From Demequina litoralis (GTDB taxonomy: Bacteria > Actinomycetota > Actinomycetes > Actinomycetales > Demequinaceae), in contig NZ_JAUHPW010000002.1 in assembly GCF_030418455.1 (NCBI RefSeq), positions 62,001 through 126,000 of the forward strand: DNA of 64,000 nucleotides, in the 5' to 3' direction. Positions 54,670 to 63,964 of this stretch are shown here, one piece after another; positions within the stretch are counted from its first letter, which is position 1; every line of letters starts with the position of its first letter. The notes below the pieces were generated by a model. That model searched no databases. It saw only the letters and a list, made by a program, of their open reading frames with translations, and was not told where the DNA came from. The translations under genes were made by a program, and so were the position numbers.

Positions 54670-55608
54670 GTGATCGTCGCAGCAGATCTCATCGACATGC
54701 CCCAGTGGATCTACGTCGCCGCCGTGTTCATCGGCGCGCTCGGCGGGGCGATCCGCGCCGGCGAGGACGAGCACACCGACCTCGTCGGGGTCCTCACGCT
54801 CTCCGCCGCCATGGGCTTCGGCGGCGCGATCATCCGCGACATCCTGCTCGGACGCCTCCCCCCGCAGTCGCTGCGCGACCCGTCGTACTTCGTCGCCGCC
54901 GGCGTCGCGGCCGGCATCGGCATGCTGTTCCTCTACTACCTGCGCAAGCTGGGCCAGCTGCTGTGGTGGCTCGACTCGATCATCATCGGCGTGTTCGCCG
55001 TCGTCGGCGTCAACACCGCGCTGCTCACCGGGGTGCGCTGGCTGCCAGCGATCGTGATCGGCATGATCGCGTCCGTCGGCGGGCTGATGCTGTGCGACGT
55101 GCTCCAGGGCAGGCCGTCGTCGATCATGTACATGGGCCCGCCGAACGCGGTCGCGGGCCTCGGCGCGGGCGTCGCGTACGTGCTGCTCGCCCGCCCGACC
55201 GAGCCGATCGTCACGCTCGTGCTGTCGACCGCCGTCGCCGTGCTGATCCGGCTGTCCGGGCAGGTGTTCCACGTGAGCGTGCCGCAGCCCCGCAAGCATG
55301 CGTACGAGCTCAAGATGCGGCGCGCGTTCCGGGTCGCACGCAAGGAGGGCACGCTTCCCGAGGGCATCGGCGAGCTCAGCCCCGCCACCGGCTCCCTCGC
55401 CGCGGTCACGCTCGCGCATCCGCAGCCGACGGCAGAGCCCGAGGTGTGGGACGAGGCCGATGACGACGTCGACGCGAGCGCCCCGACCGAGACCCTGGTG
55501 ATCGACGAGTACGGCCCCGGGCTCGGGCAAGCCTCGCCGTCGCAGGAGTGGGCCGCGGCCGTGGAGGCGGAGGACTCCGGGGAGCCCGAGGAGGACCAGA
55601 CGGCGTAG
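54670..55608 (+). CDS. TRIC cation-channel family protein (UPF0126)
   Basis: A 312-residue protein. Seven membrane helices (about 10-205) made of two UPF0126 repeats, each with the GG-x-x-RD kink motif (GGAIIRDILLGRLPP in repeat one). Bacterial TRIC proteins form trimeric monovalent cation channels. The C-terminal 100 residues are acidic and disordered. The GTG start is set by the leaderless promoter. Its stop codon directly abuts that of the convergent thrB. Confidence 0.9.
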   Translation: MIVAADLIDMPQWIYVAAVFIGALGGAIRAGEDEHTDLVGVLTLSAAMGFGGAIIRDILLGRLPPQSLRDPSYFVAAGVAAGIGMLFLYYLRKLGQLLWWLDSIIIGVFAVVGVNTALLTGVRWLPAIVIGMIASVGGLMLCDVLQGRPSSIMYMGPPNAVAGLGAGVAYVLLARPTEPIVTLVLSTAVAVLIRLSGQVFHVSVPQPRKHAYELKMRRAFRVARKEGTLPEGIGELSPATGSLAAVTLAHPQPTAEPEVWDEADDDVDASAPTETLVIDEYGPGLGQASPSQEWAAAVEAEDSGEPEEDQTA

Positions 55609-56541
55609 CTAGAGCCGCACGCCGGTCGCGCCGGGCACGCGCTCGCGCGTGTGGATGCAGTGCCAGCGGTCGCCGCCGATGCCCTCGGCCCACGACAGCA
55701 GCCCGGTGCCCAGGCCCGCCTCCTCCAGGCCCGTGCCGAGCACGAGCACCGACGGGCCCGCACCCGAGACCACCGCCGCCAGCCCGCGCGAGCGCAGCTC
55801 CCGCACCATCGCGGTCGCGGGGCCGAGCACGTCGGCGCGGTAGCCCTGGTGGAGCTTGTCCTCGGTCGCCGCGAGGAGGTCCTCGGGACGGCCGGCCAGC
55901 GAGTTCACCAGCAGCGCGGCGCGGCCCACGTTGAACGCCGCGTCCACGTGCGGCACCTTCGCGGGCAGGACGGCGCGGGCCTCCTTGGTCGGGAGGGTCG
56001 ATCCCGGCACGAGCACGGCCGTCTCGATCTCGTCGGACACGATCAGCGGGCGGGCATGCACGCCCGCCGCGTCCTTCCACGCGACGGTGGCGCCGCCGTA
56101 GATCGCGGGCGCCGCGTTGTCGGGGTGGCCCTCGAACGCGTTGGCGAGCGTCAGCACCTCGGAGGCCGGCAGCGCCTCGGGCTCCGCGATGAGCGACCGG
56201 GCCGCGACGATGCCCGCGACGACGGCCGCCGCCGACGAGCCGAGGCCGCGGCCGTGCGGGATGCGGTTGACCGCGCGGATCGACAGGCCGGTCTGCGACG
56301 CGCCCACGTGGTCGAGCGCCGCACGCAGCGCCTGCACCACGAGGTGGGACTCGTCGCGCGGCAGGGAGCCGGCACCCTCGCCCTCGATCTCGACCTCCAC
56401 GGAGGACGATGCGACGGCGCGCACCTCGAGGTCGTCGACCAGGCCCAGCGCCATGCCCAGCGCGTCGAAGCCGGGTCCCAGGTTCCCGGCCGTCGCGGGC
56501 ACGGAGACGCGGACATGGTCCGCGGCGAGCCGCATGGCCAT
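55609..56541 (-). CDS. thrB: Homoserine kinase
   Basis: A 310-residue GHMP kinase that phosphorylates homoserine for threonine synthesis. ATP loop GRGLGSSAAAVVAG (about 95-108), N-terminal PATAGNLGPGFD and C-terminal SGAGPSVL. ATG 56541, five bases after thrC; ATG 56535 is an alternative. No base separates its stop codon from that of the TRIC gene. Confidence 0.95.
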   Translation of the reverse strand: MAMRLAADHVRVSVPATAGNLGPGFDALGMALGLVDDLEVRAVASSSVEVEIEGEGAGSLPRDESHLVVQALRAALDHVGASQTGLSIRAVNRIPHGRGLGSSAAAVVAGIVAARSLIAEPEALPASEVLTLANAFEGHPDNAAPAIYGGATVAWKDAAGVHARPLIVSDEIETAVLVPGSTLPTKEARAVLPAKVPHVDAAFNVGRAALLVNSLAGRPEDLLAATEDKLHQGYRADVLGPATAMVRELRSRGLAAVVSGAGPSVLVLGTGLEEAGLGTGLLSWAEGIGGDRWHCIHTRERVPGATGVRL

Positions 56542-56546
56542 GGCCG

Positions 56547-57605
56547 CTACAGGCCGAGCGCCGCCGCGGCGGCCTCGACGTCGACCGGGATGACGGTGGG
56601 CTCGACCTCGCGGCCGCCGAGCGCGGTCGCGGTGTCCTTGAGGCCGTTGCCCGTCACGGTGCACGTGATGGTCGCGCCGCGCGGCACCTCGCCGAGCGCG
56701 GCCGCCGCGAGCAGGCCCGCGATGGGCGCCGCCGAGGCGGGCTCGACGAACACGCCGACGTCCGCCGCGAGGCGCGCCTGCGCGTGCAGGATCTGCTCGT
56801 CGGACACCGCGCGGATCCAGCCGCCGGACTCGTCCCGCGCGTTGATCGCGAGGTCCCACGACGCCGGCTTGCCGATGCGGATCGCGGTCGCGACCGTCTC
56901 GGGGTCCTTGATGGGGTGGCCGGCGACGAACGGCGCCGCACCGGCGGCCTGGACTCCCCAGATGCGCGGCGTGCGCGACGCGATGCCCGCCTCCGCGTAC
57001 TCGGTGAAGCCCATCCAGTAGGCGGAGATGTTGCCGGCGTTGCCGACCGGGAGCATGTGGATGTCGGGGGCGTCGCCCAGCTGGTCGACGATCTCGAACG
57101 CGCCCGTCTTCTGCCCCTGCAGGCGGTACGGGTTGACCGAGTTCACCAGGGCGATCGGGTAGTTCTCGGACAGCTCGCGCACGATGTCGAGGCATTCGTC
57201 GAAGTTGCCGTCGACCTGCACGAGGTCCGCGCCGTGCACGATGGCCTGCGCCATCTTGCCGGCCGCGATCTTGCCCTGCGGGATCATGACGACGCAGCGG
57301 AGGCCCGCGTGCGCGGCGTAGGCCGCGGCGGAGGCGGACGTGTTGCCGGTGGACGCGCACACCACGGTGTGGTCGCCGTCCTTGACCACCTGGGTGATCG
57401 CGGAGGTCATGCCGCGGTCCTTGAACGATCCGGTCGGGTTCATGCCCTCGACCTTGACGAACACCTCGGCGCCCACCTCCGAGGAGATCGACGGCGCGTG
57501 GACGAGCGGCGTGCCGCCCTCGCCCAGGGAGACGATGCGGTCGCCCTCGTCGAAGGGCATCCGGTCCAGGTACTCGCGGATGATCCCGCCCCACACGTGC
57601 GCCAC
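56547..57605 (-). CDS. threonine synthase thrC: Threonine synthase
   Basis: A 352-residue PLP enzyme converting O-phosphohomoserine to threonine. PLP-lysine motif GSFKDRGMT (about 57-65) and the phosphate-binding [10 protein letters not shown]. Short bacterial form. The GTG shares its G with the hom stop codon (TAGTG). Part of the hom-thrC-thrB operon. Confidence 0.95.
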   Translation of the reverse strand: MAHVWGGIIREYLDRMPFDEGDRIVSLGEGGTPLVHAPSISSEVGAEVFVKVEGMNPTGSFKDRGMTSAITQVVKDGDHTVVCASTGNTSASAAAYAAHAGLRCVVMIPQGKIAAGKMAQAIVHGADLVQVDGNFDECLDIVRELSENYPIALVNSVNPYRLQGQKTGAFEIVDQLGDAPDIHMLPVGNAGNISAYWMGFTEYAEAGIASRTPRIWGVQAAGAAPFVAGHPIKDPETVATAIRIGKPASWDLAINARDESGGWIRAVSDEQILHAQARLAADVGVFVEPASAAPIAGLLAAAALGEVPRGATITCTVTGNGLKDTATALGGREVEPTVIPVDVEAAAAALGL

Positions 57606-58891
57606 TACTCCCCCTCGATCCTCAGCACGGACTTCACCTCGGCCACGGCGTCGCTCGCGCGCAGCTCCTCGACGGTCGCACGCAGATCCCGCTCGGGCGC
57701 CGCATACGTCGACAGGATGAGCCCCGCGTGCGTCTGCCCCGGCACCTGCCGGACGATCTCGATGCCGACGTCGTGCTTCTGGAACACCGCGGCGACGGCC
57801 GCGAGCACGCCGGGGCGGTCCTCGACCGCCATGCGCACCGAGTACCGCGTGAGCGCGGCGTCCATCGGCAGCACCTCGTGCGCCGCGTAGTTCGACTCGC
57901 GCGGCCCCTTGCCGCCGATCGCCTTGTGACGCGCGACCGACACGATGTCGCCGAGCACCGCCGAGGCGGTGGGCGTGCCGCCCGCGCCCTGGCCGTAGAA
58001 CATGAGGCCGCCGGCGGACTCGGCCTCGATGAAGACCGCGTTGAACGCGCCGTGGACGCCGGCGAGCGGGTGGTCCTCGGACACGAGCGCGGGGTGCACG
58101 CGCACCGTCACGCCGCCCTCGGTGCGCTCCGCGATCGCGAGCAGCTTGATGACCTGGCGGGTCTCGCGCGCCGCGATCACGTCGTCCGCGGTGATCGCGG
58201 AGATGCCCTCGCAGTAGACGTCGGCCAGCGCGACCCGCTGGTGGAACGCGAGCGACGCGAGGATCGCGGCCTTGGCCGCCGCATCGTGCCCCTCGACGTC
58301 GGCGGTCGGGTCCGCCTCGGCGTAGCCGAGCTCCTGCGCCTGCCTGAGGGCGACGTCGTAGTCGAGCCCGCGGCGCGTCATCTCGTCGAGGATGTAGTTG
58401 GTGGTGCCGTTGACGATGCCGAGGATGCGCGTGATGTGGTCGCCCGCGAGCGACTCGCGCACCGGGCGCACCAGCGGGATCGCACCGGCGACGGCCGCCT
58501 CGAAGTAGAGGTCGACGTTCGCGGCGTCGGCCGCCTCGTACAGCTCGGGGCCGTGGGCCGCGACGAGCGCCTTGTTCGCCGTCACGACGGAGGCGCCGCC
58601 CGCGATCGCCTCGAGGATCAGGGTGCGGGCCGGCTCGATGCCGCCCATGAGCTCGACCACCACGTCGGCCTGCGCGACCAGCGCGGACGCGTCCGACGTG
58701 AGCAGCTCGCGCGGGATGTGGGGGCCGCGGTCCTTGGACGTGTCGCGGGCGTGGATGCCGACGATCTCGAGCGGCGCGCCCACGCGCGCGGCGAGGTCCT
58801 CGGCCTCCTGCGTCAGCAGACGCACGACCTCCGAGCCGACGGTTCCGGGGCCGAGGAGGGCGATCTTGACGGGGGGAAGGGGGCTGGGCAC
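57605..58891 (-). CDS. hom: Homoserine dehydrogenase
   Basis: A 428-residue enzyme reducing aspartate semialdehyde to homoserine. NAD(P)-binding GPGTVGSEV (about 12-20), central catalytic domain with [11 protein letters not shown] and the catalytic region [13 protein letters not shown], and a C-terminal ACT domain (about 350-425) expected to confer threonine feedback inhibition. Start revised: a GTG at 58900 overlaps the TAGAGT -10 element and could not be on the mRNA; the GTG at 58891 is seven bases from it. Confidence 0.93.
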   Translation of the reverse strand: MPSPLPPVKIALLGPGTVGSEVVRLLTQEAEDLAARVGAPLEIVGIHARDTSKDRGPHIPRELLTSDASALVAQADVVVELMGGIEPARTLILEAIAGGASVVTANKALVAAHGPELYEAADAANVDLYFEAAVAGAIPLVRPVRESLAGDHITRILGIVNGTTNYILDEMTRRGLDYDVALRQAQELGYAEADPTADVEGHDAAAKAAILASLAFHQRVALADVYCEGISAITADDVIAARETRQVIKLLAIAERTEGGVTVRVHPALVSEDHPLAGVHGAFNAVFIEAESAGGLMFYGQGAGGTPTASAVLGDIVSVARHKAIGGKGPRESNYAAHEVLPMDAALTRYSVRMAVEDRPGVLAAVAAVFQKHDVGIEIVRQVPGQTHAGLILSTYAAPERDLRATVEELRASDAVAEVKSVLRIEGE

Positions 58892-58898
58892 GGCTCCC

Positions 58899-58904
58899 AC
58901 TCTA
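58899..58904 (-). promoter_or_regulatory. Leaderless promoter -10 of hom-thrC-thrB
   Basis: TAGAGT, seven bases, then GTG 58891. This hexamer includes the first bases of the longer frame's apparent start codon. Confidence 0.6.
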
Positions 58905-58975
58905 GCGTTATGGGAGGGTCCGCCCGGGCGGCCCGGACGGGGGGACGATGCGTCGGCCGGGAGGGCCGGAGCGGG

Positions 58976-59365
58976 TCACCTGGCGTCGTAGTCGAGCCGC
59001 GCGCGGTCGATCTCCGGCACGGCGCCCTCGAGCACGTCCGCGAGCCCGCGCAGGCCCTCCGCGACGCGCGTGCCGAGCGGGGTGAGCGCGTAGTCGACGC
59101 GGGGCGGGATGGTGCCGGCGACGTCGCGGGTGAGCAGCCCGTCGCGCTCGAGGCCGCGCAGCGCCTGGGCGAGCATCCGCTCGCTCACGCCCTCGACGCG
59201 GCGCCGCAGCTCCCCGAAGCGGTGGGGACCCTCGGCGAGCGCGAGGAGCACGAGCGAGGACCAGCGCGAGGTGACGTCCTCGAAGGCCGCGCGCGAGGTG
59301 CAGGCGCGCGCGAACACGTCCGTCACCAGCGCCGGCGACGGGTCCGCGGCCTCGTTCCCCTCCAC
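58976..59365 (-). CDS. HxlR-family transcriptional regulator
   Basis: A 129-residue winged-helix regulator of the redox/electrophile-sensing HxlR group. Recognition region RFGELRRRVEGVSERMLAQALRGL and wing with TIPPRVDYALTPLG. A Cys near the N-terminus (ARACTSR) could sense electrophiles as in HypR/QorR; inference. Divergent from a quinone-reductase-like gene it likely represses. Start GTG 59365 is preferred over 59374, which overlaps the -10 TACAGT. Confidence 0.88.
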   Translation of the reverse strand: MEGNEAADPSPALVTDVFARACTSRAAFEDVTSRWSSLVLLALAEGPHRFGELRRRVEGVSERMLAQALRGLERDGLLTRDVAGTIPPRVDYALTPLGTRVAEGLRGLADVLEGAVPEIDRARLDYDAR

Positions 59366-59372
59366 GCGGCCC

Positions 59373-59378
59373 ACTGTA
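59373..59378 (-). promoter_or_regulatory. Leaderless promoter -10 of the HxlR gene
   Basis: TACAGT, seven bases, then GTG 59365. Confidence 0.5.
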
Positions 59379-59410
59379 CGTCCTCGATCGCGTGCACGAC
59401 TGGAATGGAT

Positions 59411-59432
59411 GGTACTTACTTATCGTTAGTGC
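59411..59432. promoter_or_regulatory. AT-rich operator-like site in the HxlR intergenic region
   Basis: A 20-base AT-rich island in very GC-rich DNA, with imperfect dyad ACTTA...TTAGT and a TATCGT -10-like hexamer (59421-59426) facing the reductase gene. It is the likely HxlR binding site. Confidence 0.5.
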
Positions 59433-59478
59433 GATCGAGCGGCGGGCGTCGGGCCCGCTCCCCACGGAAGGACATCCC

Positions 59479-60333
59479 ATGACCACGTACGCCGTCACCG
59501 GCGCCAGCGGCCACCTCGGCCGTCTCATCGTCGAGAGCCTCCTCGCGCGCGGCACCGCGCCCGCCGACGTCGTCGCGATCGCCCGCACGACCGCGAAGGT
59601 CGAGGACCTCGCCGCGCGCGGCGTCGAGGTGCGCTTCGGCGACTACACGGATGCGGCGTCGCTCGACGCGGCCCTCGCGGGCGTCGACCGCCTCGCGCTC
59701 GTGTCCGGCTCGGAGGTCGGCCAGCGCGTCGCGCAGCACCGCGCCGTCATCGGCGCCGCGGAGCGCGCGGGCGTCTCCCGCCTCGTCTACACGTCGATCC
59801 TCGCCGCGGACACCACGAGCAACCCGCTCGCCCCGGAGCACCTCGCGACCGAGCAGGCGCTGGCCGCCTCGCCCATCCCCGCGACGATCCTGCGCAACAG
59901 CTGGTACCTGGAGAACTACACCGGTCAGATCGGCACGTACGCCGCGACCGGCACGGTCCTGGGCGCGACGGGCGGGGCGACCATCGCCGCCGCGACCCGC
60001 GCGGACTACGCCGAGGCGGCCGCCGTCGCGCTGCTCCAGGACGCGGACGGCGAGGTGTACGAGCTCGCGGGCACGCGCTTCACCCTCGCCGACCTGGCCT
60101 CCGCGGTCGCGACCGCGACCGGCGCCGAGATCGCGCACTCCGACGTGACCGTCGAGCGCCTCGCCGCCACGTTCGAGGAGGTCGGCATGGACGCCGGCGC
60201 GGCCGCGTTCTGGGCGGCGATCGACGGCTCGATCGCCAAGGGCGAGCTCGACACCTCGCGCACCGACCTCGAGGACCTCATCGGCCGGCCGGCGACGCCG
60301 CTCGCCGACGCGGTCGCTGCGGCCCGGCCCTGA
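59479..60333 (+). CDS. NmrA-like NAD(P)H:quinone oxidoreductase (QorB/YtfG type)
   Basis: A 284-residue atypical SDR. Glycine motif TGASGHLGR (7-15), quinone-reductase-type substrate pocket region RNSWYLENY. It lacks the usual Tyr-x-x-x-Lys pair, as NmrA-like enzymes do. With its divergent HxlR regulator it matches the ytfG-type pair induced by quinones or electrophiles. ATG 59479 is set by GGAAGGA. Confidence 0.88.
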   Translation: MTTYAVTGASGHLGRLIVESLLARGTAPADVVAIARTTAKVEDLAARGVEVRFGDYTDAASLDAALAGVDRLALVSGSEVGQRVAQHRAVIGAAERAGVSRLVYTSILAADTTSNPLAPEHLATEQALAASPIPATILRNSWYLENYTGQIGTYAATGTVLGATGGATIAAATRADYAEAAAVALLQDADGEVYELAGTRFTLADLASAVATATGAEIAHSDVTVERLAATFEEVGMDAGAAAFWAAIDGSIAKGELDTSRTDLEDLIGRPATPLADAVAAARP

Positions 60334-60339
60334 CGCCCG

Positions 60340-60368
60340 CGGAGGGTCCCCGCACCGGGGACCCTCCG
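60340..60368. terminator. Bidirectional terminator after the quinone reductase gene
   Basis: A perfect 12-base stem (60340-60351 with 60357-60368) with a five-base loop, between convergent genes. Confidence 0.8.
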
Positions 60369-60379
60369 GCGGCCGCGGT

Positions 60380-60586
60380 CTACAGGTACCGCGCCTCGTC
60401 GCCGCCCTCGGCCTCGGGGGCGTCGTCGAGCGGCTCCACGGGGCCGTCGGCCGGCGCCTCCTCGTCGATCTCGTCCTCGGGGTCGACGGAGCTGTCGTAG
60501 TCCGCCGCCTCGGCCTCGCGCTCGCGCTCGACCTCGGCCGTCAGCTCGACCAGCGCCTCGGTGTCCGCGTCGTACTGCTCGGTCAT
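60380..60586 (-). CDS. Small acidic protein, 68 residues
   Basis: About 40 percent Asp/Glu, no cysteines, probably largely disordered; the N-terminal 30 residues may form a helix. A perfect AGGAGGT ribosome site five bases before the ATG and a terminator after it make it a real gene. I do not recognise a function. Confidence 0.65.
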   Translation of the reverse strand: MTEQYDADTEALVELTAEVEREREAEAADYDSSVDPEDEIDEEAPADGPVEPLDDAPEAEGGDEARYL

Positions 60587-60693
60587 CACGCACCTCCTGG
60601 GCTCCCGGATCGCGAGGGCGACGGCGCCCTCCCTCGGGTGAACGCACGCGGGCGGCCGGGACGTTCCTGCGCACGCGAGCCTCGGACGGAGGC

Positions 60694-60849
60694 TCAGTCG
60701 TCGTGCCGCTCGATCGGATGCAGGATCTCCATGTCGACGGCGACGGGCGGGATCACGTCGCCCGCATCGTCGTCGGGCGCCTCGTCCCACTCGCTCGTGG
60801 GTGCGGGGTCGAATACGCCGAGGTGCGGCTTGTCGGTTCCGGCGGGCAT
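60694..60849 (-). CDS. Small acidic protein, 51 residues
   Basis: A short Asp/Pro-rich peptide ending EILHPIERHDD. GAAGGGAG lies five bases before the ATG, which supports translation. It is 86 bases downstream of lysA on the same strand and may be read from that transcript. The family is unknown to me. Confidence 0.55.
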   Translation of the reverse strand: MPAGTDKPHLGVFDPAPTSEWDEAPDDDAGDVIPPVAVDMEILHPIERHDD

Positions 60850-60935
60850 GGCGGCTCCCTTCGTCGCTGGCGGGGACTCCCTCCCAGTGAACCGCGCCGC
60901 GGCCCGTCGCGCGCGGCGAGGGACGATGCGCGCGG

Positions 60936-62276
60936 TCAGTCCGGCGCGACGTCCCAGCTGAAGAGGTCCTCGAGGGTGTCGCGACGGACCAGCAGCTCGG
61001 CCTCGCCGTCCCTGACCGCGACGACCGCGGGCCGCAGCACGGAGTTGTAGTTGCTGGCCATCACGCGGCCGTACGCGCCGGTCGCGGGCACCGCGAGCAG
61101 GTCGCCGCGGGCGACGTCGTGCGGGAGGTCGACGTCGCGGACCACGATGTCGCCGCTCTCGCAGTGCTTGCCGACCACGCGGCTCAGCACCGGCTCGACG
61201 GTGGACAGGCGCGACGCGACGGTCGCGGTGTACTCGGCGCCGTAGGTGATGGTGCGCATGTTGTCGCTCATGCCGCCGTCGACCGCGACGTACTGGCGCT
61301 CGCCGCCCTCGTCGAGGCCCACGCGCTTCACCACGCCGACCCGGTACAGCGTCAGGCCCGCCGGCCCGGCGATCGCGCGGCCCGGCTCGATCGACAGGTG
61401 GGGCCACGTGCCGCCGACCTTCTCGACCGCGGCCGCGACCGCCTCGGCCATGCCCGTGGCGGCGTCCGCGGGGGTGAGCTCCTCGCCGTGCGGCGTGTAG
61501 CGGATCGCGTAGCCGCCGCCGAGGTCCACCTCGGGCAGGTCGACGCCGACCTCGGCGCGGAAGGCCGCGCGCAGGCCGAGCATCCGCTCCGCGCTCTCCT
61601 GGAAGGCCGCGAGCGACAGGATCTGGCTGCCGATGTGGGTGTGGATGCCGCGCAGGTCGAGCCCCGCGGCGTCGTGGCACTCGACCAGCGCCTCGAAGGC
61701 GGCGCCGGCCGCGAGCGACAGGCCGAACTTCTGGTCCTCGTGCGACGTGGCGATGTACTCGTGCCCGCCCGCGTGCACGCCTGTGGTGACGCGCACGAGC
61801 ACCGGCGCGACCTTCCCCATCTCGCGCGCGATCGCGTCGAGCGTCTCGATCTCCGTGAACGAGTCCACGATGATGCGGCCCACGCCCACCTCGAGCGCGC
61901 GCCGCAGCTCCGCGTCGGACTTGTTGTTGCCGTGCAGGCCGATGCGCGAGGCCGGCATGCCGCCGCGCAGCGCGAGCTCGAGCTCGCCGCCCGACGCGAC
62001 GTCCATGCACAGGTCCTCGGCGCGCATCCAGCGCGCGACCTTCGACGAGAGGAACGCCTTCGACGCGTAGTAGACGTCGACCCTGGCGCCGTGGCGGCCG
62101 AAGGCGGCGGTGAAGGAGTCGCGGAACGCGGCGGCGCGCGCCCGCATGTCCTCCTCGTCGACCACGTACAGCGGCGTGCCGAAGCGGCCCGCGAGCTCGC
62201 GCACGTCGACGCCGCCCACGGACAGGGCGCCGTCCTCGCCGCGCGCGACGGTCCTCGAGAACACGGCGGCGGTCAT
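60936..62276 (-). CDS. lysA: Diaminopimelate decarboxylase
   Basis: A 446-residue PLP enzyme making lysine from meso-diaminopimelate. PLP lysine in YYASKAF, GIHTHIGSQ, EPGRAIAGPAG and the dimer-partner Cys in GKHCESGD. ATG two bases after argS; argS-lysA-hom is the usual actinobacterial order. Confidence 0.95.
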   Translation of the reverse strand: MTAAVFSRTVARGEDGALSVGGVDVRELAGRFGTPLYVVDEEDMRARAAAFRDSFTAAFGRHGARVDVYYASKAFLSSKVARWMRAEDLCMDVASGGELELALRGGMPASRIGLHGNNKSDAELRRALEVGVGRIIVDSFTEIETLDAIAREMGKVAPVLVRVTTGVHAGGHEYIATSHEDQKFGLSLAAGAAFEALVECHDAAGLDLRGIHTHIGSQILSLAAFQESAERMLGLRAAFRAEVGVDLPEVDLGGGYAIRYTPHGEELTPADAATGMAEAVAAAVEKVGGTWPHLSIEPGRAIAGPAGLTLYRVGVVKRVGLDEGGERQYVAVDGGMSDNMRTITYGAEYTATVASRLSTVEPVLSRVVGKHCESGDIVVRDVDLPHDVARGDLLAVPATGAYGRVMASNYNSVLRPAVVAVRDGEAELLVRRDTLEDLFSWDVAPD

Positions 62277-62278
62277 CG

Positions 62279-63952
62279 TCACATCCTCTCGGGGGCGGCC
62301 ACGCCAAGCAGGTGGAGGCCGTTGCGCAGCACCTGGCCCGTCGCATCGTTCACCCACAGGCGCGTGCGGTGGAGGTCGGTGACCTCCTCGTCGCCCTGCG
62401 GCGTGACGCGGGTGCGGTCGTACCACTGGTTGAAGGCCGCGGCCACGTCCTCGAGGTAGCGCGCGATGCGGTGCTGCTCGCGGAACTCGACGGCCTGCGC
62501 GACCACGCGCGGGAACTCGCCGAGGATGCCGAGCAGCTTGGCCTCCGACTCGTGCGTGAGCAGCGACGGGTCGAAGCCGTCCTCGCGGCGGATGCCGTAC
62601 TCGGCGGCGTTGCGCGCGACGCCGGCGGTGCGGGCGTGCGCGTACTGGACGTAGAACACGGGGTTCGAGTTCGACTGCGAGGCGAGCAGGTCGAGATCGA
62701 TGTCGATCGGCGTGTCCGCGCTCGAGCGGGCCAGCGCGTACCGGGCGGCGTCGACGCCGACGGCCTCGACGAGGTCCTCGATCGTCACCACGGTGCCGGC
62801 GCGCTTGGACATGCGGACCGGCTTGCCGTCCTTGACGAGGTTGACCAGCTGGCCGATCTTCACCTCGACGGTGTCGGCGTCGTCGCCGAACGCGGCCGCG
62901 GCGGCCTTGAGGCGCGCGATGTAGCCGTGGTGGTCCGCGCCGAGCAGGTAGATGCACAGGTCGGCGCCGCGGTGGCGCTTGTCCTTGAAGTACGCGAGGT
63001 CTCCCGCGATGTACGCGGGACGGCCGTCGGACTTGATGACGACGCGGTCCTTGTCGTCGCCGTAGTCGGTCGAGCGGAGCCACCAGGCGCCGTCCTTCTC
63101 GTACAGCGCGCCGGTGGACTTCAGCTGCTCGATGGCCTTGTCGACGGCGCCCGAGTGGTGCAGCGAGTCCTCGTGGAAGTACACGTCGAAGTCGACGCCG
63201 AACGCGTGGAGCTGGTCCTTGATCTGCTGGAACATCAGCGCGACGCCGTGCTTGCGGAAGAACTCCAGCTGCTCCTCGCGGGGCAGCTCGAGCGGGTCGC
63301 TGTAGCCGCCCGCGGCGGCCTCGGCCATCACCTCGTTGGCGATGTCCTGGATGTACTCGCCGCCGTAGCCGTCCTCGGGCGCATCCTCGCCGGTGACGAC
63401 CGCGAGCAGCGACGCCGCGAAGCGGTCGATCTGCGCGCCGTGGTCGTTGAAGTAGTACTCGCGCACCACCTCGGCGCCGTGGAACTCCAGAAGGCGCGCG
63501 AGCGAGTCGCCCACGGCCGCCCAGCGGGTGCCGCCGATGTGGACGGGGCCGGTGGGGTTCGCGGAGACGAACTCGACGTTGACGACCTTGCCGGTGAGGG
63601 ACTCGCCGCGGCCGTAGTCGTCGCCGAACTCGACGATGCCCTTGGCGAGCAGGCCGGCGGCGTCCGCGTCGAGGCGGATGTTGATGAAGCCGGGGCCCGC
63701 GACGTCGGCCGACGCGATGCCGTCGATCTCGGCGAGGCGCTCGACCAGGGTCTCGGCGAACTCGCGGGGGTTGGTGCCCGCCTTCTTCGCGAGCTGCATG
63801 GCGACGTTGGTCGCCCAGTCGCCGTGCTCGCGCTGACGCGGTCGCTCGACGCGCACCTCCGGGACGTCGAACGGGGACAGCTGGAAGTCGCTGTCGTCGA
63901 TGCCGGCCAGGATGGCGGCGCGGATGGTCGCGGAGAGCTCTTCGGGGGTCAC
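62279..63952 (-). CDS. argS: Arginyl-tRNA synthetase
   Basis: A 557-residue class I synthetase. N-terminal tRNA-recognition domain (1 to about 105), HIGH-type motif [14 protein letters not shown]-type motif VRMSKRAG and C-terminal anticodon-binding helices. The GTG start is set by TAGAAT six bases upstream (leaderless). First gene of the argS-lysA unit; only 48 bases follow to the window end, with nothing else visible. Confidence 0.96.
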   Translation of the reverse strand: MTPEELSATIRAAILAGIDDSDFQLSPFDVPEVRVERPRQREHGDWATNVAMQLAKKAGTNPREFAETLVERLAEIDGIASADVAGPGFINIRLDADAAGLLAKGIVEFGDDYGRGESLTGKVVNVEFVSANPTGPVHIGGTRWAAVGDSLARLLEFHGAEVVREYYFNDHGAQIDRFAASLLAVVTGEDAPEDGYGGEYIQDIANEVMAEAAAGGYSDPLELPREEQLEFFRKHGVALMFQQIKDQLHAFGVDFDVYFHEDSLHHSGAVDKAIEQLKSTGALYEKDGAWWLRSTDYGDDKDRVVIKSDGRPAYIAGDLAYFKDKRHRGADLCIYLLGADHHGYIARLKAAAAAFGDDADTVEVKIGQLVNLVKDGKPVRMSKRAGTVVTIEDLVEAVGVDAARYALARSSADTPIDIDLDLLASQSNSNPVFYVQYAHARTAGVARNAAEYGIRREDGFDPSLLTHESEAKLLGILGEFPRVVAQAVEFREQHRIARYLEDVAAAFNQWYDRTRVTPQGDEEVTDLHRTRLWVNDATGQVLRNGLHLLGVAAPERM

Positions 63953-63958
63953 CAGGCC

Positions 63959-63964
63959 ATTCTA
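63959..63964 (-). promoter_or_regulatory. Leaderless promoter -10 of argS
   Basis: TAGAAT, six bases, then GTG 63952. Confidence 0.6.
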
